A stretch of 64,000 nt of DNA from Malurus cyaneus samueli (Eukaryota > Chordata > Aves > Passeriformes > Maluridae). Both the position numbers and the translations under genes were made by a program. Location: NCBI GenBank assembly GCA_009741485.1, contig CM019236.1, positions 29,638,232 to 29,702,231 of the forward strand, in the 5' to 3' direction. The notes beneath the pieces were generated by a model. That model was not told where the DNA came from. It saw only the letters and a program-made list of their open reading frames with translations, and searched no databases. Each line of letters begins with the position of its first letter. Position 1 is the stretch's first letter. Positions 1-13,929 of this stretch are shown piece after piece.

Positions 1-2652
1 ATAAAAACACAAGTTTTAATTCAGAAATAAATTCTAACATGCTGATCAAATTTTCACAATGCATTAATCAAAACTGTAACAAAATTATTATTTCAAAACA
101 GCACTAGAAGCAATTTTAATTCTACAGATTCTGTGTTATGGACTACTTTATGTCCAAAGAATAAAAATGTAAATGAAGGCACATTGCCAAAATATTCACA
201 AGTATTTTTAATGAGCAACAATAAGCTTATTCCAGATGGCTGTTTAGAAAAAAAATTATCCAGTTCTTTGAATCTGTGCTAAACACTAGTCCCTCTCAAT
301 TCACAAAATGTAGCTCAAAAAGAAAGCTCTCAGTTACAGCAAAATTTCAACAAAGAATACTGCTTTTGTGAAAGGCTAAAGGTACTGCACTCCTTGGAAT
401 GCTCTGGTACTTCCATTTTAATTGATACATAAAGATAAAAACAATCTTGCAAGATGTTTGCCTAAAACCCTAACTTACTACGCCAATCTTCTCACTGGTC
501 CTATTCATTTAGTGTCAAAAATTCATAGTTCTGACAAATTATTCCATGGCACAAAGCTCTGCGGCACTACATCCTTAGCAACATTTCAAAAAATCAGCTT
601 CATGAGACTCTGGTGTCATCTTCCAGGCAGATATATTGACTAGGCATGCCAACAAACTATTTTTAATTTTCCCTCCTTCAGTTTGTGCCCTCCAATTCTG
701 CAGCTGAAAAGCTGAGAAAGCTAAATACTATTCAGTGTTACACTATACTTAACAGAGGTCTGAACAGACCAGATCTGCAGTGTCTACTGTTTTCCTATAT
801 CATATAAACATATTTTTCTCTCTGGGGCATAGCATACTGTATACTCCAACACAGATGCACTTTTTAAAAGTATCATTTGAAGTGCCCACATATGCAAATT
901 GTTTAAGCCAAAAAAACAACAGGCAAAACTAAACAAAGTACTCAAATTACTTTCACAACTCTCTATAAACTTAGGCAACCAAACACAGGAACCTGATCCA
1001 CTCTTCAGGCAAACACATTAAAATGGGTTTAAATAATTGCTGCACATGAATTGTGCCTCCTAACCCGCCATCTGTGAAATGGTAGATATTAAAAGCAGGC
1101 CTCTCTCCAAAGACTTCAAATGAATCCAGTTATACCAGCAATATACATATTCATACTCATTTTATGAACTGTCATCATTAATAACTATTTATTATTACCT
1201 ATTTAGAAATTGTAAAACATCTGAGGTGAACATGATTTCCCTTTCCCTCTCTTGAACAGACCACCTCCAAGCAAATTATTTGGTTACCTTTCATACTCCT
1301 TTTAAAAAGCAAGGCTAATGGACAGAACTTTGGCTCGTTACCTAACACAGTGCAACTACAAAAAGTCATAGCATTCAGGGAACTCTCACAATAAAAAGGA
1401 AATACTCTAACATGACATTACACAATTAGAAGCTTACAAATCTGTTTCAGTGCTTACAGAAAGATGCTCCAAGTAGGCAACAAATTATTTTCTGTTCTGT
1501 ATTTCTAGAGTCCCTTTAATGATTTAAATGGAAGTATTGATATAAATGGGAAAAAATAATTAAAATCCTTTAGAATACATGTTTTTTTAAGGAAGATTTA
1601 CAAAAATACTCAATTTTGGGACATTTTATATAATAGAAAGTTGGTATCTATGAATTTGAATATGACACTGTTATCAGTTTTGGATTATCCAAGAATACAT
1701 TCTTCCCACATTTTCAGCTATTCTTTGTCAGATCATCTTCACTTGTACTTTTAAGGAAACATCACATGTACTTGAGACTGATACAGGACTAAATAAGAAG
1801 CTTGGAAGACTGCCCCATCCTTTTTCAGAAGTACAACTCATCACAAAGCAAAATTCTTATATAAGGTAGGATAAAAAATCATATGACCAACTTCAGTTGT
1901 TCAAACAGATGGGAAATGGGACTTGCCTCACCTACAATGAAAGGTCAGGCTCCAGCAGCCTTGAAAGATGACTATGACATCACCAGTAGGGTGTATGCCA
2001 GGGTTATATCAACACAGAATTAAAAAATCTGCAGCACCTCAGTACTTAGAAAAAGCCTCAACGAAATTGAGAGTGCACTACCAATATTCAAGATGATCTT
2101 ACTCTCCATTTACAACACCTGCAGTGTTAACTAATTTTGAATATTAATACAAGTTTTAAACTTGTTTTCTAGGTTTTTCTCCTCAGTGCAGTTGTTTCGT
2201 TATATTCCAATACAAACACAAAGCTCATTTCAGATTTTGGACAGAAGTTTTTACGTTTCGTCATGAGCAAGATGGCATAACAATTTTCTTATAGAGAAAG
2301 AGTTCTAGCTTTGCTGTTCTGGCACTTTCAAGCACTGAGCAACTTTCAAGTAAACCTCTTTAGTATTCTCAATATTATAGATATTAGTTATAAATGAGCA
2401 CCAGACACAGCAACTTTACAATGTAAATTTTATAATGGAAGAAACTCCTGTGTTTTTAACACACAGAAACCATATGCCCTTTCAGAAAAATATTGTTACT
2501 TACCATAAATCAGTTTGCTTACTTAATAACATACATCTGTGTTCGTTGTCAACAACTGAGCCACCACTACTAGAAACACACAGTAACTAGATGCTGAAAC
2601 AAATTACAGTGCAATACCATTTGTTTGCTTCATAGAGACAACAGGTTCTTAC
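1..2652. other. ZDHHC21 downstream intron, no exon seen
   Basis: AT-rich sequence with no stretch matching the missing C-terminal ZDHHC21 residues on the minus strand, no recognisable transposon and no RNA gene. Interpreted as intron of ZDHHC21; short ORFs here have no coding support. Confidence 0.6.
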
Positions 2653-2791
2653 CCAGTTTTCTTTCTTCAGAGGCAAAAAGTAGTAGTAATGGCAGAAATC
2701 AAGTATCAGCGTATAGGAGCTAAGGATCTGGGTGTAGAAACAGAGTTGTAAAAACAGCCAGTGATTGTCTTCACCAACACAATTATTAATC
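2653..2791 (-). CDS. ZDHHC21: ZDHHC21 coding exon 4
   Basis: 139-nt exon (TTTCTCTGCAG acceptor, GTAAGA donor) with the highly conserved [20 protein letters not shown] segment and the [10 protein letters not shown] stretch of the third membrane helix. It ends in phase 0 after a TGG codon at the position where mammals have leucine. The next exon is not visible in the remaining 2.6 kb to the left edge. Confidence 0.96.
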
Positions 2792-5700
2792 CTGCAGAGA
2801 AACAAAGTGTGTGTGTATATAAAAACAAAAATACAAACACTTTTAACTCCAAAGTTATGACACTTTGAACAGAAGACTTTATGACTACTTATGGAGCAAA
2901 CATAAGAACTGCTGGATCCCCTGTTCCACCACTTAAAGTGTAGCCTGCACTACTGAGATCCCTGCTTGGAACAGGAGGCAGCCACATTTCTCTGTATTTT
3001 CATATAGTAAAAATATTCCTGCAACTCTAAGTAAAATTCTGGCAATAAAATTTCACAGTATTATCTTCTGCAGCTCGACACAGTCCACAGGTTGTGAACC
3101 ACAAAGAGTCCAAAAACTGGAAATACAAGCAAACGTTTTTAAACAAATACAATCACAGGCCACCTTGATAAAGAAGAAATATGACTTTGAAATGAACCAA
3201 AGGCACGGAAGACAATACAGGCATCCCTATTCAGAAATTCTTCCTGCATACTCCAACCTGAAGGAGTAAAGGAAACACAAGGATTCTAGCTATATTAAGA
3301 ACAAGATTAAAAGAACTTTGAAATTGAGGTATAGTCTGCTTCACAGAAGTTACATGGATGCGATGTTATACAAGCATTGGCACAGACATCAGTACCAAGC
3401 TAAGCCAGAATAACAGAAGCACTAGTACTATTTTTTGAAGTGGCAAAAACTTGACAAAAAAAATAGTTTGAAGAATAGTTAAATCAACGTAAGGGGATCC
3501 TGATGTTAATTCTGCCCTCTGCAGGTTGTCTTGCTAGAAGTGATACCTCAGAACTTTCAGAAATTTTTTTTTCATCCACTCTGGTTTTTTTTCACCTACT
3601 GAGTTTTAGGGGTAGACATATGAAAGTCTAAATGCCTAAATGATTAAACATTACTGGGAGAAAAGTAAGATTAATGAGGAGCAGTCAAGACCACAAAGTC
3701 CTAAATGATTCATTAAAACAGAAGTAGATTAGCAAAAGAAACATCCTGGTTTTACCATGGACAGTGGTGATCCATCCTCCTCACACAATGCCCACAGCGA
3801 CTGCAATGGTGTGAACGCTTTGGTCTCATCATATTACACTTGTTACATAATTCCCAATATTCTCGTTCTAGGTGAAAATATAAAGACACATTAGAGAGAC
3901 TTAAAACTCAGTAACATATGCTCATAATAAATCTGTAAGCTCATGATTCTAATTTTTAAAAAAAAATCTTACTCTGATTTGAATAAATAAACACCACATA
4001 ATTTTTTTTTTCCCCACTGTGACCTTAATTAAACTGGAAGTATTACTGCTATTCTGTGCCAGTTTCCTTCTCTAAAACCTTTTCTCTTCCCATAGATTTC
4101 TACAAAGTAATTACTATAGTACAAAAGCCGTCACTCAAACACGGAAGACTGTAACTCAGTTATTTTCTCACACTTCTACTGTGAAAAAAATTATCAGCTA
4201 GACAGAATTATGATACAACCTCCCTGCCATTGCAGAACCTCCTGAGGAAATACTCCTACTGCTAGCTAACTAAAATAGGACACACAATGAACACTTCAAG
4301 ACCATCTTCCATCTCAAAGCATTTTAAGACATGCATCTCACTATATGCAATTTTTGCACATAAGGCAATATAAAGCAGCTAGAGGATAGGCTTGTACTTA
4401 CAAATACACACTGTTTTTAAATGAGATTAAATCTCACTAACGTGAGATTCTTTAAAAGCTGATCTCTGGAGATACTGAGTAGCTGAAAGTATAAGGAGCT
4501 ACTATTTTTCTCTTTAGTTATTATTTATCTCAAATTGCACCATCCAAATCAGATGAGTTTTTTGAAAACGAAAATTCAAATTGTATGTTCAAAAATTTCA
4601 TCTTTACACGGGAAACAAGATTAACACTGAATTATTTGCAGTCACAAAAGCATGCATTTTTCATCTTTAAGGAAAACAGGTGGACAACTGAGAAACTTAA
4701 ATCCTTCGACTGATCAGCTTTATTTCTACCTAAATGGACTTTTTCTGATGCACAGACACTTCTCAAATCTCATGGGAGAGGAAAAAAAAAAGAAAGAAAA
4801 CCTTAATATTTACAGTAGGGCATTCTGAAATTTTATACCATAAAACACTGTCCCTATGTAAACAAAATTAAGTTATATTTAGCACTGGTGAGCCACCTGC
4901 AGTCTGCTCTACTCTGGTCTTTTTTTGTTGTAAAATAACATTTGGACATTGGAAGTAAAGAAGCCTAATATATGAGATCATTAAACTAGTAATAACAGAT
5001 GGAAACTGACTTACAATCTGTTCCCATAAAACCAGTGTCACATAGGTGTCACTCACTAATAGGGTAGCTACCAGCAGAGTTCACAAACACCCCAACTCAT
5101 TTTCTAATACAATTTATACTATGCAAAAATGTATCCTCCTGTCAAACTAGAGAATACCACAGAATTGAAGCTTTGCTTCCAAAACCACAAAATCCCTGCT
5201 ATAGCACTCATCAAATCAAATATCAAAGCCATGATCTAGCCTAAATGTTTCACCTTCAGAAGTATCTACAAAGTATCACTGCCCTACGGCCTGAATGGAG
5301 CATGCAAAAGGTGGAGAGCTATTCAAAGTGACACCTTAAATTAGAACGAAACATTTGTGTACAAAGGGAATTCGCACTGGTCCTGCTGTTTTGAAGGCAA
5401 ATAAATATTCCAATATAAATGTAACTGTCTGTAACTGTAGCAAGTGTCTTCATCCTCCAGGTTGTAAAATCTATTTTGTTCATGCAGAACCCAAGTCAGA
5501 GACTTCCATTTTACTGGATCAAAGGATCAGGTGCCAGGACCAGAAGGAACACTGGCATGTTTCTGCAATTAGTGTTCAGCTCAACACAGCTGAATCCCAG
5601 GGAGATACAGCTATCAGCCTTTCTACTATCAGCTACCTGCTTCATGCATGCAATAACATCAGCATTAAGGCTAAAAAGATCATATTTCCACATCAACTTA

Positions 5701-7574
5701 GATTTTCACTATCAGGAAGAGAGACCAAAATTGCATTCTGGGCATCCACCACACCTCAAAACAAGGCTGAAGTATCCATTCTTACCACATCAAACACATT
5801 TTCTTCAGGAAGTGATATTTGTTAATGTGATAAAGTTCATGCTGTTTAACAGTCCTACTCCATTCCAAGCTAATATGTAAAAGCTCTATGTATTAGATAA
5901 TAGCATCCAACAGCTCATAAAAATACTGTCTTTCTCTGTGGAGAAACATTTGCGTTTTAAATTTCCTCCAAATTCTGGAGCACCGGATACCATACAGGAA
6001 TTGTGGGATAAATTTACAAAGTTAGAAAATTGCCCCATTAAGCTACTACTCTATCGAAACGCAGCATAATCAGCACCATGGGGGGTTTTGGTTTTTTTTT
6101 TTATTTTTTTGTAATAGCCCATATAAACATAAGACACTGGGAAAAAAGCATAAAAAACACACAGGTAAAATCCAGCAAAGGACACCTTCCACCACCATTT
6201 TAAACATTATATAAATTTACTTAGTCAAAAGTAACTAGCCATCTCTAAATATTTTTCACTAAATATTATCAACCTAGTAGTACATGCAGTACGTTTGAAA
6301 GTCTAGAATACAAAAAAATTCTTCCCATGGAAAAATTTCCTAGCAGAAGGTCTCACATAACTGAACTTTCTGGTGGAATACACATTTAAAAAAAAAAGAA
6401 GTTTTGAGACTACACAAGGAAAAGTGCTAGAAACTTAAAAACAGTGACATATTAACTTCATTCAGCAGGGACAGCTCATGGTTTCCATTAAATCTCACAA
6501 AGTCAAATTTATTCCTAATTATTTCCAGGATATTAAAATAAATTTCCTTTGAATATATGGAAAAAACTTGATGTACCTGTGATTGGTATCTTTGGATTTG
6601 CAGGCAGCTTTCCTGGATCTGCTACTGAGGCTCTAAATAATGAAGCTATACAAAACAATGAGCAGAAGTAATAACCTAAAAAAAAAAATAAACACTTATT
6701 AGTCTTTTTCAGATATTCAAAGTACACTACATCAAAAATACAGATAGTTCAGCACTGAGTTGGAAAATACTCAGCCTTCTCATTCAATTCCAGATCTATT
6801 TTTGACAGGAAGTATGCAACACTAAGTTTTATCGTTAGAGAGGAAAAAGTAGTAAGCAGTTCTTATAGCACCAGCAGATGCTATGACCATACTACTATTT
6901 TTAAGTAGTTCCTCCACTGTCTTATCAAACAATTCCACACCTCAAAGCCTCCGTATGAAATATATTCCCAGTAGTGCATCTACACTTTGAAATCTGTTCC
7001 AGCCACAATTCAAGCCTTTTCCCCAGCAAACCTAACAGCATAACTCATGTGAGCTGACTTATACAGGGATATATGGCAAAACTAGCAATATTTAGTTTGC
7101 TGCCAGTCATCAGTACTACCACCCCAAATTCTGAAAGGCCCTGAGAGACGTGGACCTGAAATCCTGTCAACAAATTCTGAGTATAGGACCTGACAGCCAC
7201 ATTCAGGCTTTTCACCAGTTTCCACAATGGCAATTTCTAACACAACTTTGAAATGAAGTGTCTCAGCTTCTCAGAACACAAAACTATAGGATATGTCCCA
7301 CTGCTCTTATCCTTTATCTTACCTTTTGTCTTTATCTTTCCCCCAAGTTTTAATTTTCTGACCTTTTTCATGTATGTTGAGACACTAATTTATCAGCAGA
7401 AAAGTGTTAAAATTACTTACACAAAACTGCCACAACGGATATATTTCCCTCTTCATAATGAGGAAAAAGGATGACCTTTGGAATGAAGATTGTATTGTAA
7501 AGCCAGACGAAGATAATTAGGCCCATGCAGCACCAACCCTGAGGGTCAACCACAAAGTGAAATCGTTGCCCCAT
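2653..7574 (-). CDS. ZDHHC21: ZDHHC21, palmitoyltransferase, 5' four coding exons (partial)
   Basis: Span of the coding exons visible here; joined they give residues 1-168 in one frame (504 nt), collinear without gaps with the 265-residue mammalian protein as I remember it. DHHC enzymes S-acylate cysteines of membrane proteins; ZDHHC21 acts at Golgi and plasma membrane, with kinases of the Src family and endothelial proteins as reported substrates. Seen: two N-terminal hydrophobic segments (about residues 15-35 and 47-66), a DPG motif at 72-74, then the cysteine-rich zinc-binding domain ([13 protein letters not shown]) ending in DHHC at 117-120, whose Cys120 is the acyl acceptor, and the start of the third membrane segment. 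The C-terminal third, including the TTxE motif and last membrane segment, is not found in positions 1-2652 and must lie left of the window. The start codon is the conserved initiator methionine; its context is weak at -3 (T) but has G at +4. Confidence 0.96.
3756..3867 (-). CDS. ZDHHC21: ZDHHC21 coding exon 3, catalytic DHHC domain
   Basis: 112-nt exon (TTTCACCTAG acceptor, GTAAAA donor) encoding the zinc-binding cysteine-rich domain and the DHHC tetrad. All zinc-ligand cysteines and histidines and the catalytic cysteine are present, so the enzyme core looks intact. It ends in the second base of the tryptophan codon that follows DHHCP. Confidence 0.96.
6577..6675 (-). CDS. ZDHHC21: ZDHHC21 coding exon 2
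   Basis: 99-nt exon between a long pyrimidine tract ending in TAG and a GTACAT donor. It completes the second membrane segment and carries the RASxxDPGxLPxNPKIP stretch typical of the protein. Phase is 1 at both ends, matching its neighbours. Confidence 0.94.
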
Positions 7575-7624
7575 TGAACACAAACAGGTAAGAAATTGTC
7601 ACGACCCAGGAAGAAAAGATAATC
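7421..7624 (-). CDS. ZDHHC21: ZDHHC21 first coding exon
   Basis: Coding part is 7421-7574 (154 nt, residues 1-51 plus one base); 7575-7624 is 5' UTR with no upstream ATG. The exon is bounded by a TCTTTAG acceptor at the UTR side and a GTAAGT donor at 7415-7420. It encodes the conserved MGxRxHFVVDPxGWCCMGL start and the first membrane segment. Because it begins with an acceptor, at least one further noncoding exon must lie upstream, probably in the CpG island near 14 kb. Confidence 0.95.
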
Positions 7625-9289
7625 CTAAAGAGATAAATAAAAAGTTATTTTTTTTAAAAAGTAAATTAGCATAGTGTAACCTACAGGGTTAATACATTCG
7701 GATTCATACATTCAAATAAGAAAGAAAAAAACTGTCAGCTATTGATTGAAGCAATCACATAAAAACTTAAAAACATTTTTCGAGCACTAGGTAGGAAAAC
7801 ATTTTCTGATTCCATTAATTAGTTATTTCTGGCTAAAGAGTAACATTTATCATCACAATGCAAGTAAAACCATTACTTGGGAAAAGTTGTTAAGTAATAG
7901 GTAAAGCAAGTGACTGTCAATCAGGTGGCAGCCGCAAAGCATGCAGATATTAAAGTCTTCCTTCAAAGTAAAAAGATTTCAAAGCAAATAATATAGGGAA
8001 TTATTTATGTGATACAAAGATGCACCCCACTACTATAGTCTCCCCCAGCATTTCACATGATGGTGTTCTTAAAGCTTTTGTTAAAATAGCCAAAAGCTCC
8101 ACTAAGAATTTGTTTTTCCTTTCTTAAAAAACCTCCTTCATGACATTCATAGCAAAGCAAGAGATAAAAGAATCACTACTGTAACATCTTTTATGCAGAT
8201 AATTAAAAATACCAGACAATAGTACATTTCTATCAATCACATTTAAAACATCAAGATTTCCATTCTTACATTCTGGTGTGCTGACTTCTTTTATATTTTA
8301 GACTAAAGAAAGCCCACCAAGTCCTACCATGTTAACTTCTCAGCTTCATAAACTGATCTCCATAACAACAGAACATTAAGTCCTAACCACTATTCAGCAA
8401 AACTTTCAAGGGAGGGATTATTACTGTTATATTTTTTTGTCAGGCCACTTTCATACACATATTTTAATACAGCAATTTAACACTGCAATTAATATTTATA
8501 TTTAATACACACATAAATCCCAATCTACTCTCCAACCCATTAGCTTCTCCAGTTACTGGATTTCAGAAATCTTGTCCATTTCAGATGGATTTCTTTCCAT
8601 TCCTTTCAGCTTCTACTTGTGCTATTGAAATTTTGTTTATCAGTCAGACATCCCTCTTTCCAGAGATTCTGCTTACTTTTTTCACATTTGACTGTCCTCA
8701 GTCACATTCACAATTTCTTAATATTTTTCATAAATTTCATTGCCTTTTCTTCTTTTTCTAGATCTCTAATCAAAATCAGACCCAAACAAACTGTCATTTT
8801 TCCACACTTCTCCTTTGCATTATTTATTATTATTATTCAGCGAACCATTTGTTCGCTATCTTCTAATGTGGCACTGCTCTCATTTAACTATAGCAAAGTA
8901 ATACGTTTATTCTTATACTAAAAATACATCAAATTTCCTAACATTTGGTTTAAGAACAGTGTTGTATACTGAATAAAGCTGCTAGCTGCTGCGCTGCTAA
9001 AGCTGTTTTTAAGTTCATGATCATCAGAAAACCTATTTAGGCCTAAAATCTCTCTTAATTTGTAGCACGTATGCACCACTGGCCATTACATAGTGCACGG
9101 TATTAATACACTACACACATATGTACCATATCTAAACATAAAATGACATGGTATTACACTCCTGAATCTGCCAGTTCTTAATGTGTCTCTGTCGTAAGCT
9201 AGCTGTGGCAACCACCAGAGAAAAACAACAATTTTTTTTAGAACAAAAATCCATTTACAGCCTTCTAAATGTGCACTGATGAAGGATCT
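7625..9289. other. ZDHHC21 5' UTR intron, left part
   Basis: AT-rich intronic sequence between the first coding exon and the CR1 insertion. I see no exon or repeat that I can name. Confidence 0.5.
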
Positions 9290-10905
9290 GTCTCCTGAGC
9301 AGACAAGCTGTGGGGGGTGAGGAGACCGTACAACATCAGGGATGCTGAAAAGGAGATAGACCTTTTCCCACTATGTTCCTGCAGCCACAGGAACCCCCGC
9401 TGCACTGAAGAGAAGCAGACAGTGCCTCAGCTTGTCAAGCTGGACAGGGAGATGCAGAGTACAGTGAAGTCTGGGAGCCTGTGAGCTCCAGCATCAGGGG
9501 GATGGTTCCTGCTCCACCTGCACCTCTTATCTACAGAGCAGGTTCTGGCAGTAGACATGGACAGGAAGCTCTGTCCCAGAAAGCCTCTGAGCCATCTGTG
9601 CCTGAGTCCCGTGGCAGCATGGCAAGGATGGTGTAAGGAACGCTGGTGGGAAACTCCCTGCTTCAGGGACAAAGAACACCTCTGCAGCCCAACCTGTCAC
9701 CTGGCAAAGGATGCTGCTTGGCGGGGGCTTGGATCCCAGATACCATGGACAGGCTCTTTCTGAGACTGATAGCAAGTCTGGCCCTTAGACTCTCACCCTC
9801 ATCTGCTCTTCCATTCAGGCACCAGGGGAGACCTGAAGCATACCAAGCATGACTACATGGCTCACAGGGTGTTGGCCAAGGCCTGGTAGCCAAGATGCCT
9901 GGTAGCCTGGTGTCTTGTTCATCCTGCTGGTGAAGGGAGGGCTTGAGAGGAGCAGACAGATCCTGCAGATGAATTAGTGGTTGTGCAGCTTTCACATCCA
10001 TAGAACTCACTAAGATCAAGAACTGAGGGCAAAGCGGAGCAGGATCCACACGAAACTACATGGGGTAAAAGCATCTTTGCCAAGACTAATCTGCTCAGAG
10101 AAGGCTTAAACTAGGAATGATGATAGAGGAAGGTGGTGACCTCTGAATAAGCAAGAAAGTGGTGGTGAGGGTTTGCAAGCAAAAGATGCAAAATTGTATG
10201 TACAACAGAGATCTTATAATCAACCAAACCAAGATCAAGTGGGGCTGCACCAACTGTGTGCAGACAAGTGATACAGGAACACTACTTAGGTGCACTAGGA
10301 GGAGGTAGGAACACCGAAGTCTTCGTGGAGTTTAACCTGATGAGGGATATGAAGTTCCAAGAGAAGTCTTTGTACAGGTACATGAACAGCATAAGGAAGG
10401 CTAAAGGAAATGTCAGCCTTTACACAAAAAAAATCAAAGCATCTTGTTTACCTTGTTCTTTATGGGTAACACCTGCCTTCTGGAATCCCAGTTCCCTAAG
10501 ACCAGTGGGAGAGTCTACAGAACAAAAGACTTACTCTCAGTCAAGGAGGATCAGATTAAGAAATTTTTTAGTAAACTGGACCTAACACTTACATGGAACC
10601 TGCTGAGACGCTAACCTGAGTGCTAAGAGAGCTGACCTTGTCACTGTGAGGTTGCTGTCAATCATGTTCGAATGTTTCACACTATGGTGGACATTCCAGA
10701 GGGCTCAAAAAAAACAAATGTCAACCCTGTTTTCAAAGACAAGAAGGCAGAGTCAGGCAACTACAGGCCTACTAGCCACACCCTGTTCCCTGGGAAGTTT
10801 AAGGAAATGATCATGGAAACTATTTTCAAATGCATGAAGGACAAGAAGGTGACTGGCAGTAATCACAATGAATTTAAAATGGAAAATCATGCAGACTGAA
10901 AGAAA
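9290..10905 (+). mobile_element. Old CR1 LINE, 5' and reverse-transcriptase part
   Basis: Plus-strand CR1 remnant. The part near 10090-10135 resembles the CR1 segment before the polymerase frame (CTGCTCAGAGAAGGCTTAAACTAG). Around 10730-10900 a frame reads GNYRPTS, PGKFKEMIMETI and a degenerate KSCLTNL region, the conserved order of CR1 reverse transcriptase. Frames are broken by stops and indels, and the 3' end is missing, so this is a dead insertion inside the ZDHHC21 5' UTR intron. The left boundary is approximate. Confidence 0.8.
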
Positions 10906-13900
10906 CACAGAGCCCAAAAAAAAAACAAATGTAGCCTGAAACATTGCTGACCACTGAGGAATACATCTGTTTTCCATCTCACCAGAGAGGCAGATTCCAT
11001 TACTTCACAGCACTTCCTCAGAATGGCAAATAACAGCTCAGCAAACAAAACAGAGAGATATGGTTACTTAAATCCTTGCTTCTGAGTGACCTACTAGTAT
11101 GATGTGTGAGCAATGAGCAATGAGAGAGATTCAACAGAAAACAGTAAGAACACCTATCAAAGAAATATATCCCAAATTTTTATCACTCAGGTAATTTGTT
11201 TTGCCTGCATGATGATATTCACGTTTATAATTAAAAAACAAACCAATATCACCCACCCTCAAAACCATACCTTGGATGGCAAATTCCACAATTAAGTCCA
11301 AACTATGCAAATACAGGACCCACTCTCAAGACAGAGTAATTTGTCATGTCTTCTGTGCCTTCTGAAAAAGACCGAAAATAGTTTGATACACAAATAACCA
11401 TTGTCACTTGTTTGAAAAGCAGCATATAACGTTACCTTCCATTTTGTTTTTCAAACCTCACCTTACTGAGTAGAGCTGTCTGCAAACTGATACATGGATT
11501 TTAACTAGCATTCCTCAAATCTTAGTTCTAGTCCATTTCACAATTTTAATATAGATTTAAAAGGATGTCATTGATGTGAGAATGGTCTGCATAAAACTGC
11601 ACTACTGCCAATGTATTTCAGTTACAAATATTTACTTCCTGTACGCCTATTTATAATGATAAATTAGGTTTTATCTTTTTTATTATACTTTGCCAGCAAT
11701 ACTGAATAAACAATGTTAACATATTGACTTACTCCAGCAAAGTGAATTTTTTGCCCCTCTTCCTCTTGGTTTAGGTACCATGCATAAATATATAAAATGG
11801 GAGGAATAAAGAAAAACTAGGAGGTACAAAATCTGATAACTAGATAGGAAGTACTAGATTAAAATTTAAATCACAATATGAATTTATTGCTTTTTCAAAT
11901 ACAGTGTAAATCTGATCTCAAGTGATTTTGTTCTTTCAAATTCATAATTTCTGATCAGAAAAACTACAATATGCAAAGAAAAGAACTCTATGAGAAGGTT
12001 TACAACAAACAAACTGAGAGAAACAATTAAGTGATTTATATTTAGCTGTATACACACAGTATTCATACAAGTAATGAAATTTTCCAAGCAATGCAATTTT
12101 CCAATGAAATAATTTGGCAGGAATAAACGGCACTAACACATCACGGGCTTTGTGGTTTTCTTCCCTCATACCCTAATTTATAGGCATTTTTTCTCAATAA
12201 ACAGTGCAAATACAAATAATTTGAAAGCAAACAGTAGCTGTGCCTTTGAAAAACTTAAGCTTAGCCAAAACATGACTGAGTCTTTCCTATGTAATCAGAA
12301 ATTGTTCTTGCCTTTGCAAAAAATACTTTTATTATAGGATGCCTGGACAGTATTTTTTCTTAGCCCTTTACTTTTTTGCCATTCATGCTGGTATCATAAA
12401 CTCAATATTTTGTTGACTACAATCACCTGCAATGTGACTCTTCATGTGACAGAAGAATGATGAATAGTGAGACCACAGAACGAGTCAGGCAGGCAGAAAG
12501 TCAATTCCGAGAAACGAGAAAGCTTTGTGCTAACCAGAAATGTTAGCATGAAATATAAATTGCTTTAACAGGCTTATTTGAATGCAAACACAGAAGAATA
12601 AAAAGCATACCATTTTGCATTTCTAACATACTTAGAAATGTACTCCCTCATATACTTCATGAATACACTGAATACGAGCAGTACTCAATTTCTCACCCTA
12701 AGAGGCATGACAGTCCTACTCCTTGCACATTCATGGGTGTTGCACGGATACTAGAAACCATGCCTCACTTTAGCCCTGCTCATTAAGAAGACTTCTAAAA
12801 TCTGACTTGCTGAAATTTTTTCACCAAGTCTTGAACTCAAGTCCAGAACACCACAGATCAGTAATTTATTGCATTGTTCACTGTGAAACACAGTTTTTAG
12901 GCCCACACAAACTGAACAATACTATGCTCCATAATGCACATTTATAGAGTGGAAAAAAACACCACCTTCTAAAAAGGCTGTATCCTAAGCAAGTCAGAAA
13001 AGGAACACAGTAGAAACAAGAGACACACTTTTCTCTTATTTGTGATTGCTAAGGCAAGGCATTAACATCAATAGCCTCCCCCAGTTTCTGGATCCAGCTG
13101 CAGTTTTAGACCAGTGACCTTCATAAAATCTGAAGAATTACTACTAAAGATTACACTAAAAATACACTTCAACAGGAAAAAAAAAGGGGGACTTGAGCCA
13201 ATCAAAACTAAATTACTTTTACAAACTAGATTTTAAAGAAGTGACATCATATTATCAAGTGTCAAAATTGTCATGAAGCTTTTTGCAACTCTTTTAATGA
13301 AACAATGGCATTTGATTAGACAACATAATCAACAACATACTTTTGCTATGACAAAACCCCACGCACCTGGCATTTCTCATATTTATTCAATGGATGGTTG
13401 TAGTGCAGGCCTTGGCACTATGCAATTATTAGGTAGCTGTTGACAAGATTGTTAAGGTAGGCAAGGCATTCCCACACAGTTATTTTTCATTGATAGGATT
13501 TGGCAAAGCATACCTGTAAACATCTACTATATTCCTAAAAAAAAAAGTTCTTTGGGCTTGGACAGTGATGTGGCTTGCTGCTACTGTATGCACACATCCT
13601 CCTACCAAAAGTCCATGAAAACTATATTCACCCACCGCTGACCAAACAGTCATTTGTAGACAAGCAATATATGCTATTTTAAAACATTACTGTTTGGATC
13701 GTCAGTCTAAGGGGAACCCCTAGAGCGAGGAAATGAAAGTGTGAAACGAAAGGAGGCCAAAGCCATTGCATTTCCTTGTGCATTGCTGCTGGAGAATACC
13801 GCCAATTTAATCACGTGGCACTCTTCCAATTACCACCGCAAAAGCAGCAAACGCCCTCCTCTCCTTTACAGGACAACCAGCACCCTGGAGCTGCGTGAAA

Positions 13901-13929
13901 GCGACAGCAGCATTTCCTCACAGCAGCAT
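10906..13929. other. ZDHHC21 5' UTR intron, right part
   Basis: AT-rich sequence between the CR1 remnant and the CpG island. No coding exon, named repeat or RNA gene recognised; noncoding 5' exons of ZDHHC21 could be hidden here but cannot be called from sequence alone. Confidence 0.45.

Larger units (their letters stand above)
2792..7420. other. ZDHHC21 introns between coding exons
   Basis: Three introns (2792-3755, 3868-6576, 6676-7420), all GT-AG. They are AT-rich with homopolymer runs such as the T-rich stretch near 6088-6110. An open frame of 156 codons at 5355-5825 on the plus strand overlaps others in different frames and resembles no family I know; I regard it as chance. Confidence 0.6.

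Noticed and set aside
5355..5880. Overlapping 156- and 134-codon frames inside the ZDHHC21 intron
   Set aside because: They overlap in different frames, have no recognisable domain and lie in AT-rich intron; likely chance.
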